From: Bacteroidales bacterium | GTDB lineage: Bacteria; Bacteroidota; Bacteroidia; Bacteroidales; Salinivirgaceae | DNA: 64,000 bases | Reading direction: 5' to 3' | Assembly: GCA_012519055.1 (NCBI GenBank) | Contig: JAAYQU010000001.1 | Span: forward strand, 62,001 to 126,000 | Part shown: in pieces, positions 44,512 to 53,944 of the stretch | Layout of the letters: every line of letters starts with the position of its first letter | How positions within the stretch are numbered: the first letter of the stretch is position 1 | The notes under the pieces: generated by a model | Told to the model about the DNA's origin: nothing | Seen by the model: only the letters and a program-made list of their open reading frames with translations | The model's database searches: none | Translations under genes and position numbers: made by a program

Positions 44512-47133
44512 TTATTGTACAACCAGCTTGATTTGTTGTGTGTCTTTTGCTGTTTTAACTTGTAATAAATATACCCCTTCAGACACAATGCCTACCGAGT
44601 TCAAATCAAAAGTTGTTTTTTCAGAATTTAATTTTGTTTCATACAGCTTAACTCCTGAAATAGAGTAAATTGTTAATCTTGTATTATCAGTTAACTCTTT
44701 TACCGACAATACAACCTGGTTATTAGCAGGATTTGGATACACTGCTATCTGTGATGTGTTTGTCTCTCCAATTCCCACCAAATAATCAACAATAACGGGA
44801 ACTGTAATAATACTATCCATTACGTCTACCAAAATATTTGCATTGTATTGAGTGTGATCCATTCCGCTAAAATTAAAATACATAGTTACCATACTTTGCT
44901 CATTTGCTTCTAATCCTCCGGTCGGATCTTCAAGCGTAAGCCAACCGCTACTTCCTATGGTTTCAGCTGACATTTCATAGTAAAGGGTACCTTGACCAAC
45001 GTTTCTAATAAACAGATCCAATGACGATGTCTCATCATAAGTTTCAACAACTACAGGGCGTGGTGAAATATAGGCAACTGGTCCTAAGTTTTGAATTGAT
45101 GGTATTGAAATAAAATCGACCCATGCTGCATCGCTTCCACCACTTACCGAACCATCTTTTGAATAAGTCCATTTTAGTGTGTGTGAACCACTTGCAACTT
45201 GATAGATACACTCTGTCCAACCTACATTTCCGCTCCATGTATCTTTTAATGTACCATCTATCCAAAATTGTAGTTTATCATAATTTACTTCGCTTGATAC
45301 TTTTACATAAAAGGTCACATCACCGCTTGATTGACAGGTAAACGTATAGGTCATTGTTGATGATTGATTATGCGAAATTGCACCAGACTTCATTGATTTT
45401 TCACCATCATAGGCTTCTCCTGTATCAACAGCCCATGGTAAATTTCCACTAAAATCAAAACCTTCTGGTATTATACCATCTTCAAACGAGAATCCTGAAA
45501 ATGCATCTAACACAATAAATGCTTCCTCCATTCCCTGAACAATTTGAAAAAATTCAGTTTTGCTGACATATCCTACTTTTGAGAATTTTACAAAGTACTC
45601 TCCCTCCATAATTCCATTTACTTGAAATTCCCCTTGCTCACCAGTAACATCAGAACCTACAGGAATACCTTGAATAGCAACTGTAACACCATCAAGTGGC
45701 CTTCCTGTTGCGGAACTTACAACTATCCCGTTAAATGGCACCACTTCAGCTTGTTGTAAAACTACATCAAGTTGTGTTGCATTATTTTGAGATACCGTTA
45801 CATTATTAATTGTTTGAGGAATATAACCATACGATTCAAACTTTAAATTATAGCTTCCCGGCAATAACATTCTATAGTAGTTTCCGTGAGCAGGATTGGT
45901 CATTACGTGGGAATTATCTTTGTCGTATCCTATAATTGTCATGGTTGCATTTAACGGCTCACCATTTGTATTTGTTACCAGTCCACGGATTCCGTAATGA
46001 GCTAACTCAATGTGAGTTAAAATTGCCTCACGATTGTAATTCCAGTGAGCAACCAATTGATCGGTTGACAGTAGTTTGGTATTAGAAACCTCTAAAGTAA
46101 TTTCACGACAACTATGAAAATAGTTCATATAGTCTTGCCTTCCACCATAAATAACATACCAGTCTCCACCGTGGGTGACTCCATTGTTCTGTCCTGTCAT
46201 ATATCCTGATGGACTGTTTTGTTGTGCCAAGGTTGCGTATTGGCGACTTATTACACCATACCATGCATGATCTGCGTGTGTGTTTTGGCTACTTGTATAT
46301 GAGTCCCATGGATAATTAACCACTTCGATACCTCCGTGGAAGTTAGCTCCTAAAATAAAATGGTGTGCAGTAGCGTAATCCATCATTAATTGCGTCTCTG
46401 GTTGGTACGGTGCATTGGGTCCGGTTGGACCAGGAAAATCGCGATTAAGGTCTTGTCCATTAGCGTTTGCTCTACGTGAGCCAGACACCGTGTGATTGCC
46501 CGAATAATAAGTTCCATCGGGGTTTGTGTTTGGAGATATATAAACCTCCATGTTGTTTACGATATTCGTAACGCGTTCTATACTTCCATAGTTTACTAAC
46601 AGATAATCAATTAACCTCATCATAAGAATCATACCTGTTGTTTCATCGCCGTGAATTGTGCTGGTGTAAAGCAGTTGTGGCTCGGCTTCGTCTTGCATTG
46701 GGTTGTCTGATATTTTTAACGCCAAAAGCAATCTGTTTTGGACACTATACCCAATTGTGTCCAACTTACACAAATTGGGATAGTTGGCTGCCCAATTCTG
46801 CATCATCTGTACATACACTTCGTAGGTTGGATATCTGTCCCAATTCTGCATTTGTTCAACAGTTGTTGCCATATTGATTACTTTCGAAGGATCTGAAGAC
46901 GGGTGTGGCAACGATTGAAACTGGTATCCAGACTTTTTAAGCATTGCGTACTCATTTTCATTGGCATATGCAATTACAGTATTGCCTTGCACGTTATCGA
47001 TTGAAACTATTTGGGTTAAAAAATCCAAATCAGCTCGGCTGTTAATGGAAATCTGTAAATAGTGTTCAACAGACTGAGCCGTAACAACCTGAAATAACAT
47101 CAGGATAGGGATAAGAAGTAATGTTTTTTTCAT
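44512..47133 (-). CDS. Secreted M14 zinc carboxypeptidase with T9SS sorting domain
   Basis: This is an 873-residue exported protease. A signal peptide (LLLIPILMLFQVVTAQ, residues 5-20) and a short propeptide-like region precede the M14 domain (about 95-375). Metal ligands are H161 and E164 in HGDE and H266 in NFHGG, and the catalytic glutamate is E348 in CREITLEVS. Then come two carboxypeptidase-regulatory-like beta domains (about 385-465 and 470-545), a jelly-roll region (about 560-690) and a C-terminal type A sorting domain (VYPNPANNQVVL...GVYLLQVKTA). By family it removes C-terminal residues from peptides outside the cell. A minus-strand promoter-like element lies about 95 bp upstream. Confidence 0.9.
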   Translation of the reverse strand: MKKTLLLIPILMLFQVVTAQSVEHYLQISINSRADLDFLTQIVSIDNVQGNTVIAYANENEYAMLKKSGYQFQSLPHPSSDPSKVINMATTVEQMQNWDRYPTYEVYVQMMQNWAANYPNLCKLDTIGYSVQNRLLLALKISDNPMQDEAEPQLLYTSTIHGDETTGMILMMRLIDYLLVNYGSIERVTNIVNNMEVYISPNTNPDGTYYSGNHTVSGSRRANANGQDLNRDFPGPTGPNAPYQPETQLMMDYATAHHFILGANFHGGIEVVNYPWDSYTSSQNTHADHAWYGVISRQYATLAQQNSPSGYMTGQNNGVTHGGDWYVIYGGRQDYMNYFHSCREITLEVSNTKLLSTDQLVAHWNYNREAILTHIELAHYGIRGLVTNTNGEPLNATMTIIGYDKDNSHVMTNPAHGNYYRMLLPGSYNLKFESYGYIPQTINNVTVSQNNATQLDVVLQQAEVVPFNGIVVSSATGRPLDGVTVAIQGIPVGSDVTGEQGEFQVNGIMEGEYFVKFSKVGYVSKTEFFQIVQGMEEAFIVLDAFSGFSFEDGIIPEGFDFSGNLPWAVDTGEAYDGEKSMKSGAISHNQSSTMTYTFTCQSSGDVTFYVKVSSEVNYDKLQFWIDGTLKDTWSGNVGWTECIYQVASGSHTLKWTYSKDGSVSGGSDAAWVDFISIPSIQNLGPVAYISPRPVVVETYDETSSLDLFIRNVGQGTLYYEMSAETIGSSGWLTLEDPTGGLEANEQSMVTMYFNFSGMDHTQYNANILVDVMDSIITVPVIVDYLVGIGETNTSQIAVYPNPANNQVVLSVKELTDNTRLTIYSISGVKLYETKLNSEKTTFDLNSVGIVSEGVYLLQVKTAKDTQQIKLVVQ

Positions 47134-47225
47134 TGTTTATAATTTTAATCTGTTTATGATCGTATGGTTACTTGAGATTATAAATGACAACTTTATTTTG
47201 TAAAGATCTCCTTTTGTTTTTTATG

Positions 47226-47254
47226 CAAATGTAGTAAAAAAGTATCTCTTACAA
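47226..47254 (-). promoter_or_regulatory. Candidate promoter of the M14 carboxypeptidase gene
   Basis: On the minus strand TTG (47252-47254) is followed after 18 nt by TACATTTG (47226-47233), a perfect -7 match. The spacing is 1-2 nt short of the ideal. Confidence 0.3.
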
Positions 47255-47273
47255 TTAACATTCGTTAAAAATC

Positions 47274-47309
47274 AAAAAGCGGATTTTTGATAAAACAAAA
47301 ATCCGCTTT
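47274..47309 (-). terminator. Intrinsic terminator of recQ
   Basis: A perfect 14-bp stem, AAAGCGGATTTTTG (47276-47289) with CAAAAATCCGCTTT (47296-47309), loop of 6 nt. It begins about 39 nt after the recQ stop on the minus strand and is followed by further U residues. Confidence 0.88.
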
Positions 47310-47347
47310 ACACATCGCAAATATCTATGTTAAGTTACTAACTGTCA

Positions 47348-49525
47348 TTAGTTACCCATATCAGAAATAAATTTTATTCTCATTAGCCTAATCTCTTCTT
47401 CAGAATAATCATCTTCAAAAGCTTTTATGGCATCTTCGATAGAGTCGCTTTCCGCCTCGGTTCTGAAGTATTCATATATTTCGTCTTGATTTTCTTTGTC
47501 TAATATCTGATCCAAATGGTAATCAATATTCACTTTGGTTCCGAAATTAACAATTGCTTCAATTTCTGATATTAATTCTAACATATCTATTCCTTTGGAA
47601 TCAGCAAACTCATCCAAAGATACTTTCCTGTCAATTATCTGAATTATATTAACCTTCAATCCCGATTTGTTTACAACAGACTTAACAACTAAATCTGTTG
47701 GTCTCTCTATTTCATTGTCTTCGACGTACTTGCGAATCAATTCTATAAAAGGTTCTCCGTATCGCTTTGCTTTTCCAGGTCCTACTCCTGATATATTTTG
47801 CATCTCCTCAATAGTAATCGGGTATTGCATTGTCATATCCTCTAATGAAGGGTCTTGGAAAATTACCCAAGGCATTAATTTTTTCTCTTTTGCAATCTTT
47901 TTTCGTAACGATTTTAGCATTTCAAAAAGCTCGGGGTCAAGAACATTTGGTCCACTATCCAACACAGCATTGTCACTATCTTCCTCGTAATCATGTTCTT
48001 TGTAAAGCTTTATATCATACGGTTTCTTTAGGTATTCATAACCTTTTTCAGTAAGATGTACGGTGCCATAGTTTACTATATCCTTGTCAATCAAATTATG
48101 AATTAACATTTGCCTGATAACACCTTGCCAAAAACGAGTGTCTTTGTCGCTACCACTTCCGAATGTTTCAAGCTGGTGATGTCGGAACGATTTTACTGCT
48201 GCTGATTGTACACCAGATAACACGTTGGCAATATGATCGGGTTTAAACTCCTGACGTACTGATATGATTGCATTCAAAGCCTCAACGATATACTCTTTCC
48301 CTTCAAAATGCTCTTTTGGATTCAAGCAATTGTCGCAGTTGCCACAAGGCTCTTTTAAATCTTCTCCGAAATATTTAAGCAGTTGTATTACTCTACATAC
48401 CGATGATTCGGCATAACTTACAACATCAGACAACAATTGCTTGCCAATTTCTTGCTCGCTTACGGGTTTACCTTGCATAAACTTTTCTAACTTTAAAATG
48501 TCTTTATAACTGTAAAAAGTAATGCATTTCCCTTCTCCTCCATCGCGACCCGCGCGCCCGGTTTCTTGATAATATCCTTCTAGACTTTTTGGAATATCGT
48601 AATGAATAACATAACGAACATCGGGTTTATCAATACCCATACCGAAGGCTATTGTTGCTACAATTACATCAATATCTTCCTGAAGGAACATATCCTGATT
48701 GGTCGACCTTTTAGAAGCCTCCATTCCTGCATGATAAGCCAAGGCTTTGATGCCATTTACCTGGAGAACTTCGGCAAGCTCTTCAACCTTTCGGCGACTT
48801 AGACAATAGATTATCCCTGACTTTCCTTCATTATTCTTGATATACTTAATAATTTCTCTATCTGTATTGACTTTTGGTCTTATTTCATAATACAAATTAT
48901 GTCGTCTAAATGAGGATTTAAACTCCACCGCATCTAACATTCCAAGGTTTTTTTGAATATCGTGCTGTACCTTAGGCGTTGCAGTAGCCGTTAGTGCTAT
49001 TATTGGTGCGCGACCTATTTTATCAATTATTGGACGTATTCTTCGATACTCTGGTCTAAAATCGTGCCCCCACTCTGAAATACAGTGCGCTTCGTCAACA
49101 GCATAAAAACTAACTTTTGCCTTTCGAAGAAATTCAATATTCTCATCTTTAGTAAGTGACTCGGGTGCCACATACAGCAACTTTGTTCTGCCATCCAATA
49201 TATGATCTTTAACTTTTTGAATCTCACCCTTTGTCAACGAAGAGTTTATAAAATGGGCTACACCGTCATCTTCACTAAAACCTCGCATTGCATCAACCTG
49301 ATTCTTCATTAAAGCAATCAAAGGAGAAATTACTACGGCAGTTCCTTCCATTAATAATGCGGGTAACTGGTAACAGAGAGATTTCCCTCCACCGGTTGGC
49401 ATTAACACAAATGTATCATTCTGTTCTAAAAGGTTGTTAATAATTTGTTCTTGATTCCCTTTAAATGTGTCAAACCCAAAGTGCGTTTTTAAATAATGGT
49501 GTAACGGGTATTTTAATTTAATCAT
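47348..49525 (-). CDS. recQ: ATP-dependent DNA helicase RecQ
   Basis: RecQ unwinds DNA 3' to 5' in recombination and replication repair. The 725 residues are longer than E. coli RecQ (about 610), mainly by C-terminal extension. Motif I is MPTGGGKSLCYQ with K48; DEAH is at 144-147 in AVDEAHCISEWGHDFRPEY. Helicase motif V/VI are visible as IAFGMGIDKPDVR and YYQETGRAGRDG near residue 310-330. The RQC zinc site is CRVIQ...CGNCDNC near residue 370-392. An HRDC domain (LFEMLKSLRKKIAKEKKLMP near residue 530) is followed by a further 120-residue acidic C-terminal region. It is read away from kdsD. Confidence 0.95.
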   Translation of the reverse strand: MIKLKYPLHHYLKTHFGFDTFKGNQEQIINNLLEQNDTFVLMPTGGGKSLCYQLPALLMEGTAVVISPLIALMKNQVDAMRGFSEDDGVAHFINSSLTKGEIQKVKDHILDGRTKLLYVAPESLTKDENIEFLRKAKVSFYAVDEAHCISEWGHDFRPEYRRIRPIIDKIGRAPIIALTATATPKVQHDIQKNLGMLDAVEFKSSFRRHNLYYEIRPKVNTDREIIKYIKNNEGKSGIIYCLSRRKVEELAEVLQVNGIKALAYHAGMEASKRSTNQDMFLQEDIDVIVATIAFGMGIDKPDVRYVIHYDIPKSLEGYYQETGRAGRDGGEGKCITFYSYKDILKLEKFMQGKPVSEQEIGKQLLSDVVSYAESSVCRVIQLLKYFGEDLKEPCGNCDNCLNPKEHFEGKEYIVEALNAIISVRQEFKPDHIANVLSGVQSAAVKSFRHHQLETFGSGSDKDTRFWQGVIRQMLIHNLIDKDIVNYGTVHLTEKGYEYLKKPYDIKLYKEHDYEEDSDNAVLDSGPNVLDPELFEMLKSLRKKIAKEKKLMPWVIFQDPSLEDMTMQYPITIEEMQNISGVGPGKAKRYGEPFIELIRKYVEDNEIERPTDLVVKSVVNKSGLKVNIIQIIDRKVSLDEFADSKGIDMLELISEIEAIVNFGTKVNIDYHLDQILDKENQDEIYEYFRTEAESDSIEDAIKAFEDDYSEEEIRLMRIKFISDMGN

Positions 49526-49598
49526 AGTAAATTTTAATTGGAAGTTTTATCAACCCCATAATACAAAATATTAAACACGTAAAATAATAATAAAACAC

Positions 49599-49606
49599 TA
49601 CATTTG
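49599..49606 (+). promoter_or_regulatory. Candidate -7 promoter element upstream of kdsD
   Basis: TACATTTG is a perfect TAnnTTTG match 39 nt before the kdsD start. The -33 element is not clear. Confidence 0.3.
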
Positions 49607-49645
49607 TAGCAAAAATTGTGCACAATTTAATAATTCTTTTCAAAA

Positions 49646-50626
49646 ATGACAAATAAAGAATTAACCTTAAAAGCTATAAAAAAGTTAGCTGTCGATACTA
49701 TAAGATTTGAGGCTCAATCAATTGAAAAGCTTGTTGAATATATTGATGATGATTTTGCTAAATCTGTACAATTAATATTTGAATCAAAAGGACGAGTAAT
49801 AATAACCGGAATTGGGAAAAGTGCCAATATTGCAGGAAAAATTGTCGCAACAATGAACAGTACTGGTACTCCTGCCATTTTTATGCACGCTGCTGATGCT
49901 ATTCATGGTGATCTTGGAATGATTCAACCAGACGATGTAATAATTTGCATTAGCAAAAGTGGCAACACTCCCGAAATTAAAGTGCTTGTTCCATTGATTA
50001 AAAAATTTGGCAATAAATTAATAGCATTGGTATCAAACACTAATTCATTTTTAGCTTTACAAGCTGACTTTGTACTAAAAGCCACTGTTGAAAAAGAGGC
50101 TTGTCCAAACAACTTGGCTCCCACCTCAAGCACAACAGCGCAGTTGGTTTTAGGTGATGCTCTTGCTGTTTGCTTACTACATTATCGGGGATTTGATTCT
50201 TCTGATTTTGCAAAATATCATCCGGGAGGCTCACTGGGGAAAAAACTTTATATGAGGGTAGAAGATATTTATAAAAATAACTCTTCCCCTAAGGTTGATA
50301 TTAATTGTAATTTGAATAAAATTATTTATGAAATTTCTTCAAATCGTCTTGGAGCTACAGCAATTACAGACAAAAGTAACAATGTGTTAGGAGTTATTAC
50401 CGATGGGGATTTGCGCCGTATGCTTCAATCTGGGGTTGATATAAAAACAATAAAAGCAGGCGATTTCATGACCAAAAACCCTAAAACAATAGATGAAAAC
50501 GAGCTGGCAATCAACGCTTTTAATTTAATGGAAAAATACAGTATAACACAGTTGATAGTAACAAAAGAGGATAAATATGCCGGAATCATTCATTTACACG
50601 ACATTATACGTGAAGGAATTGTTTGA
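49646..50626 (+). CDS. kdsD: Arabinose-5-phosphate isomerase
   Basis: KdsD converts ribulose 5-phosphate to arabinose 5-phosphate, the first step toward Kdo. The 326 residues are the standard SIS plus tandem CBS design. The SIS part has GRVIITGIGKSANIAGKI near residue 49, STGTPAIFMHAADAIHGDLGM near residue 72 and CISKSGNTPEIK near residue 100. LAPTSSTTAQLVLGDALAV near residue 152 completes the site. CBS repeats cover about residues 205-326 (GVITDGDLRRML and LIVTKEDKYAGIIHLHDI). With kdsB and waaA it gives three of the Kdo pathway steps in this window. It is followed by the lipoprotein gene after 100 bp. Confidence 0.94.
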   Translation: MTNKELTLKAIKKLAVDTIRFEAQSIEKLVEYIDDDFAKSVQLIFESKGRVIITGIGKSANIAGKIVATMNSTGTPAIFMHAADAIHGDLGMIQPDDVIICISKSGNTPEIKVLVPLIKKFGNKLIALVSNTNSFLALQADFVLKATVEKEACPNNLAPTSSTTAQLVLGDALAVCLLHYRGFDSSDFAKYHPGGSLGKKLYMRVEDIYKNNSSPKVDINCNLNKIIYEISSNRLGATAITDKSNNVLGVITDGDLRRMLQSGVDIKTIKAGDFMTKNPKTIDENELAINAFNLMEKYSITQLIVTKEDKYAGIIHLHDIIREGIV

Positions 50627-50726
50627 ATCACACGACTTCCAAATATGTTTATTAAAAATTAAAATATTGTCATTGTTTCATCGTTTACTTAATTAACAAG
50701 GATTATAAAACACACTCCTAAATCAC

Positions 50727-51605
50727 ATGAGAAAAATTTTATTAATTTTTACAGTTATTTACTGCACAGTATCATTTTACAGTTGCAATTTTTTTAACAA
50801 AGAGGAAAAAATACCAGCCTATATTCAGATAGACTCATTAACCTATCAGGGTATTAGTCCTAATATATTTACGTGTGCATATGTTTTTGTCAACTATAAA
50901 TTAGTTGGCGTTTTTGAGTACCCAAGGACCATACCTGTTCTGGTATCAGGAGATGCGGTTGTTACCATTCGTCCCGGTATCGACTTAAACGGATACTCAT
51001 ACGAAAGAACCATTTATCAAATGTCCGATATAAGCGAGACACGTATTACTCTTGAACCTCAAAAAATACATAATATAAATCCCGCTTTTAGTGATTTGCC
51101 TTCAGTACACACAGCGTGGCTTGAGAATTTTGAACAATCTGCTATTACACTTACGGCAGCAGACTCTCTTACACCACAAATAAAAGTAGTAAGAAATCAA
51201 CGCCCCGGACATACAGGTTATATAGGCAGAATACAAATATCCCCAAGTGACACTTTAACCGAAAAATTCGATTATACATATTATGACTCTATACCCATAT
51301 ATTTTCAGGCTACTCCGGGATATTTGGAATTTTCATATAAATGCAACGAGCCTTTCGAAGTCCGCATAAAAGCGTACAACATAGCAAATGGCGAACTGCA
51401 CGACAAAACTGTTTTGTTTACCTATAAATCACCTGACATATGGAAAAGAATGTACATTAATTTTGCAACAATTGTGCGTGAAATGGGTCCGGGGTTCTAT
51501 TACAAACCATATTTCAGAATAAGACGACTTGCAAATACAAATCCACAAGATTCAATAAATATAGACTTAGATGACATTAGAATAGTCTATAAAAAGAGCA
51601 TTTAG
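50727..51605 (+). CDS. Putative lipoprotein of unknown function
   Basis: The 292-residue protein has a lipoprotein signal: basic MRK start, hydrophobic ILLIFTVIYCTVSF, and a lipobox-like SFYSC with the lipidated cysteine at 20. The mature part is mixed beta-like with no cysteines or metal motif noticed. It contains VPVLVSGDAVVTIRPGI near residue 70 and FEVRIKAYNIANGEL near residue 210. I do not recognise a family. It ends two bases before the sugar transferase gene, so they are in one transcript and it may serve envelope or polysaccharide assembly. The function is not known. Confidence 0.75.
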   Translation: MRKILLIFTVIYCTVSFYSCNFFNKEEKIPAYIQIDSLTYQGISPNIFTCAYVFVNYKLVGVFEYPRTIPVLVSGDAVVTIRPGIDLNGYSYERTIYQMSDISETRITLEPQKIHNINPAFSDLPSVHTAWLENFEQSAITLTAADSLTPQIKVVRNQRPGHTGYIGRIQISPSDTLTEKFDYTYYDSIPIYFQATPGYLEFSYKCNEPFEVRIKAYNIANGELHDKTVLFTYKSPDIWKRMYINFATIVREMGPGFYYKPYFRIRRLANTNPQDSINIDLDDIRIVYKKSI

Positions 51606-51607
51606 AG

Positions 51608-53023
51608 ATGTTAAAGCCTAAAAAGCTGATAGCCAAATATGTTTTTTTCGACTACATTGCCGCAATGACAGCGTGGTCTGCCTTCTACTTTTATCGTAAA
51701 ATTGTAATTGAATTACCTCTGTTCGGAGAACTACACACGGAAATAAATATGGAGTTTTTTCTGGGAACTCTACTTCTTCCTGTTCTTTGGGTGCTGTTTT
51801 ATTACTTAACGGGTCAATATCAAAATCCATATTACAGATCACGGCTCAAAGAGTTAGGACATACAATATCTACAACTATCGTAGGGTCAACAATAATATT
51901 CTTCGCATTGATATTGGACGACTATATTGGCACATACAAAGACTACTATTCATTATATCTTATCTTAATTTTGTTTCACTTTGCTGCTACATATATCCCT
52001 CGTTTAACTATCACGGCAACAACGATAAAAAAAATCCGATCGGGAAGAATTGGTTTTAATACGGTATTTATAGGAGGAGGTGAAAAAGCACTGAACTTTT
52101 ACAAAAAAAACAAAGAAGGTATTCGTTCTAGTGGACTAATTGTAAAAGGATTTGTTGCTATTTATGAAAACTCCACTTATCAAGCTGCAGAAGTGTTGAC
52201 ACAATTAGGCTACTTAAAAGACATTCACAAAATTATTGCCGAAAATGACATACACGAAGTAATTATTGCCAGTGAAGCCAAAGAACAAGAACAAGTTGAA
52301 GCGATTATACATCATATTGAATTTATTGATGTAAAAATCAAGCTAATACCTGACCTGTTTGATATGTTTACAGGAAAATATTTAACCCCAGGAATATCCA
52401 AAAACCCATTATTAGAAATATCCCATAATGTATTACCTGCTTGGCAGGAAAACACAAAACGCTTTACCGACATAATTGGTTCTTTGATATGTATGATAAT
52501 TTTATCACCTGTTTATTTATTTCTCGCGTTTGGAGTGAAGCAATCTTCAAAAGGTCCCATATTATATAACCAAGAGAGAATTGGCAAAAACGGAAAACCT
52601 TTTAAAATATACAAATTTCGTTCGATGTTCATAGGTGCCGAAAAGAATGGACCAATGCTCTCATCAAAAAATGACAACCGGATTACTAAATTCGGACTAT
52701 TTATGCGTAAAACCAGACTTGACGAAATTCCCCAATTTTTCAATGTTTTTATCGGCAACATGTCACTTGTTGGACCTCGACCTGAAAGACAATATTATAT
52801 TGAACAAATTGTGCAACGTACACCTCAATACAAGCGCTTACTAAAAGTGAGGCCTGGTATTACATCATGGGGACAAGTAAAATATGGATATGCCGAAAAT
52901 GTTGACCAAATGGTAGAAAGACTAAAATATGACCTTATTTATATTGAGAACATGTCGATATATTTTGACCTGAAAATCATAATATACACTATTAAAACAG
53001 TTCTCGAGGGAAGTGGCAAATAA
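51608..53023 (+). CDS. Polyprenyl-phosphate sugar phosphotransferase (initiating glycosyltransferase)
   Basis: The 471-residue integral membrane protein has several N-terminal membrane segments (about residues 12-110), a cytoplasmic CoA-binding-like middle domain (VFIGGGEKALNFY near residue 151), and a C-terminal bacterial sugar transferase domain. That domain starts at RFTDIIGSLICMIILSPVY near residue 286 and has YKFRSMFIGAE near 336, TRLDEIPQFFNVFIGNMSL near 374 and VGPRPE, followed by KVRPGITSWGQVKYG near 418. Such enzymes put the first sugar phosphate on undecaprenyl phosphate for exopolysaccharide or O-antigen assembly. No further glycosyltransferase cluster is here. Its stop directly abuts the stop of ispD on the other strand. 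Confidence 0.9.
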   Translation: MLKPKKLIAKYVFFDYIAAMTAWSAFYFYRKIVIELPLFGELHTEINMEFFLGTLLLPVLWVLFYYLTGQYQNPYYRSRLKELGHTISTTIVGSTIIFFALILDDYIGTYKDYYSLYLILILFHFAATYIPRLTITATTIKKIRSGRIGFNTVFIGGGEKALNFYKKNKEGIRSSGLIVKGFVAIYENSTYQAAEVLTQLGYLKDIHKIIAENDIHEVIIASEAKEQEQVEAIIHHIEFIDVKIKLIPDLFDMFTGKYLTPGISKNPLLEISHNVLPAWQENTKRFTDIIGSLICMIILSPVYLFLAFGVKQSSKGPILYNQERIGKNGKPFKIYKFRSMFIGAEKNGPMLSSKNDNRITKFGLFMRKTRLDEIPQFFNVFIGNMSLVGPRPERQYYIEQIVQRTPQYKRLLKVRPGITSWGQVKYGYAENVDQMVERLKYDLIYIENMSIYFDLKIIIYTIKTVLEGSGK

Positions 53024-53698
53024 TTATATCTTTTGAGATAAAAGAAAATTACAAAACTCAATATCACTCTTTTTAGTTATTTTTACATTAGTTGGTTCTC
53101 CTTCAACCATAAATACTTTATTCCCGGAATGTTCATAAACTGAAGCATCATCAGTAAAACTACTGTTATAATCAACTTTGTAAGCCTTTTTAATAAGTTC
53201 ATAATTAAAAACTTGAGGTGTTTGAACCAAAAAAACATTATCACGTAGAATCGTTTTACTATCTTGTAAAGAACCAAAACGAACTGTTTCTGACGGATTA
53301 ATAACAGGAATCGCCGAATTATTGGAGATTACAGTCTTAAAACACCTATCTATCAAATTTGCACTAACAACAGGTCTAACACCGTCATGTATTGCAACCC
53401 ATTTAGGATTGCTTAATGAACTTAATCCATTTCGAACACTAAAAAAACGTTCTATACCGCCATCAACTATTTTATGACGTATATTTATGGAGTAATTTTC
53501 ACACATGGTTATCCATGTGTCAATATGAGCTTTGGGTAATACTACAACTATCTCAATGTCATTATCATAGTTAAAAAACTTCTCTATAGTATGTAAAAGC
53601 ACAGGCTTCGATTGCAAAAGCAAAAACTGCTTGGGTGTAGAAACTCCCATTCTTACACCTGAACCTCCGGCAACTATAACAACAGACTTTTCAGACAT
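53024..53698 (-). CDS. ispD: 2-C-methyl-D-erythritol 4-phosphate cytidylyltransferase
   Basis: IspD joins MEP to CMP in the isoprenoid pathway. The 224 residues begin with VVIVAGGSGVRMGVSTPKQF (residues 5-24), the CTP-binding loop with R and K. VAIHDGVRPVVS near residue 101 holds the magnesium aspartate and VFLVQTPQVF near residue 152 is typical. DDASVYEHSGNKVFMVEGEPTNVKIT near 185 closes the site. ispH (29247-30110) of the same pathway is in the window. It is transcribed against the sugar transferase gene, and the two stop codons are adjacent in the palindrome TAATTA. Confidence 0.94.
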   Translation of the reverse strand: MSEKSVVIVAGGSGVRMGVSTPKQFLLLQSKPVLLHTIEKFFNYDNDIEIVVVLPKAHIDTWITMCENYSINIRHKIVDGGIERFFSVRNGLSSLSNPKWVAIHDGVRPVVSANLIDRCFKTVISNNSAIPVINPSETVRFGSLQDSKTILRDNVFLVQTPQVFNYELIKKAYKVDYNSSFTDDASVYEHSGNKVFMVEGEPTNVKITKKSDIEFCNFLLSQKI

Positions 53699-53820
53699 TT
53701 GCGATATTTTTTTGTTTTCTCAAATTTATTTCAAAACAAAAGTATTTAAAATATTGCACTATACAAACACACCATTTTAAGAAACTAACATTTCAAAATC
53801 TGTTTAACCAAAAAAATAAG

Positions 53821-53828
53821 TACTTTTG
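53821..53828 (+). promoter_or_regulatory. Candidate -7 promoter element upstream of the histidine kinase
   Basis: TACTTTTG matches TAnnTTTG; it lies about 117 nt before the start at 53945. The -33 element is not clear. Confidence 0.25.
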
Positions 53829-53944
53829 TTCACAGTAATGCGATTTTTGCATTATCTTAACTCCTAAATTATCAGACATCATAACAATAATTTTACAAAT
53901 AAATAATAACTACAATAAACTAAGCGTTAGACTTACAAAAAAAC

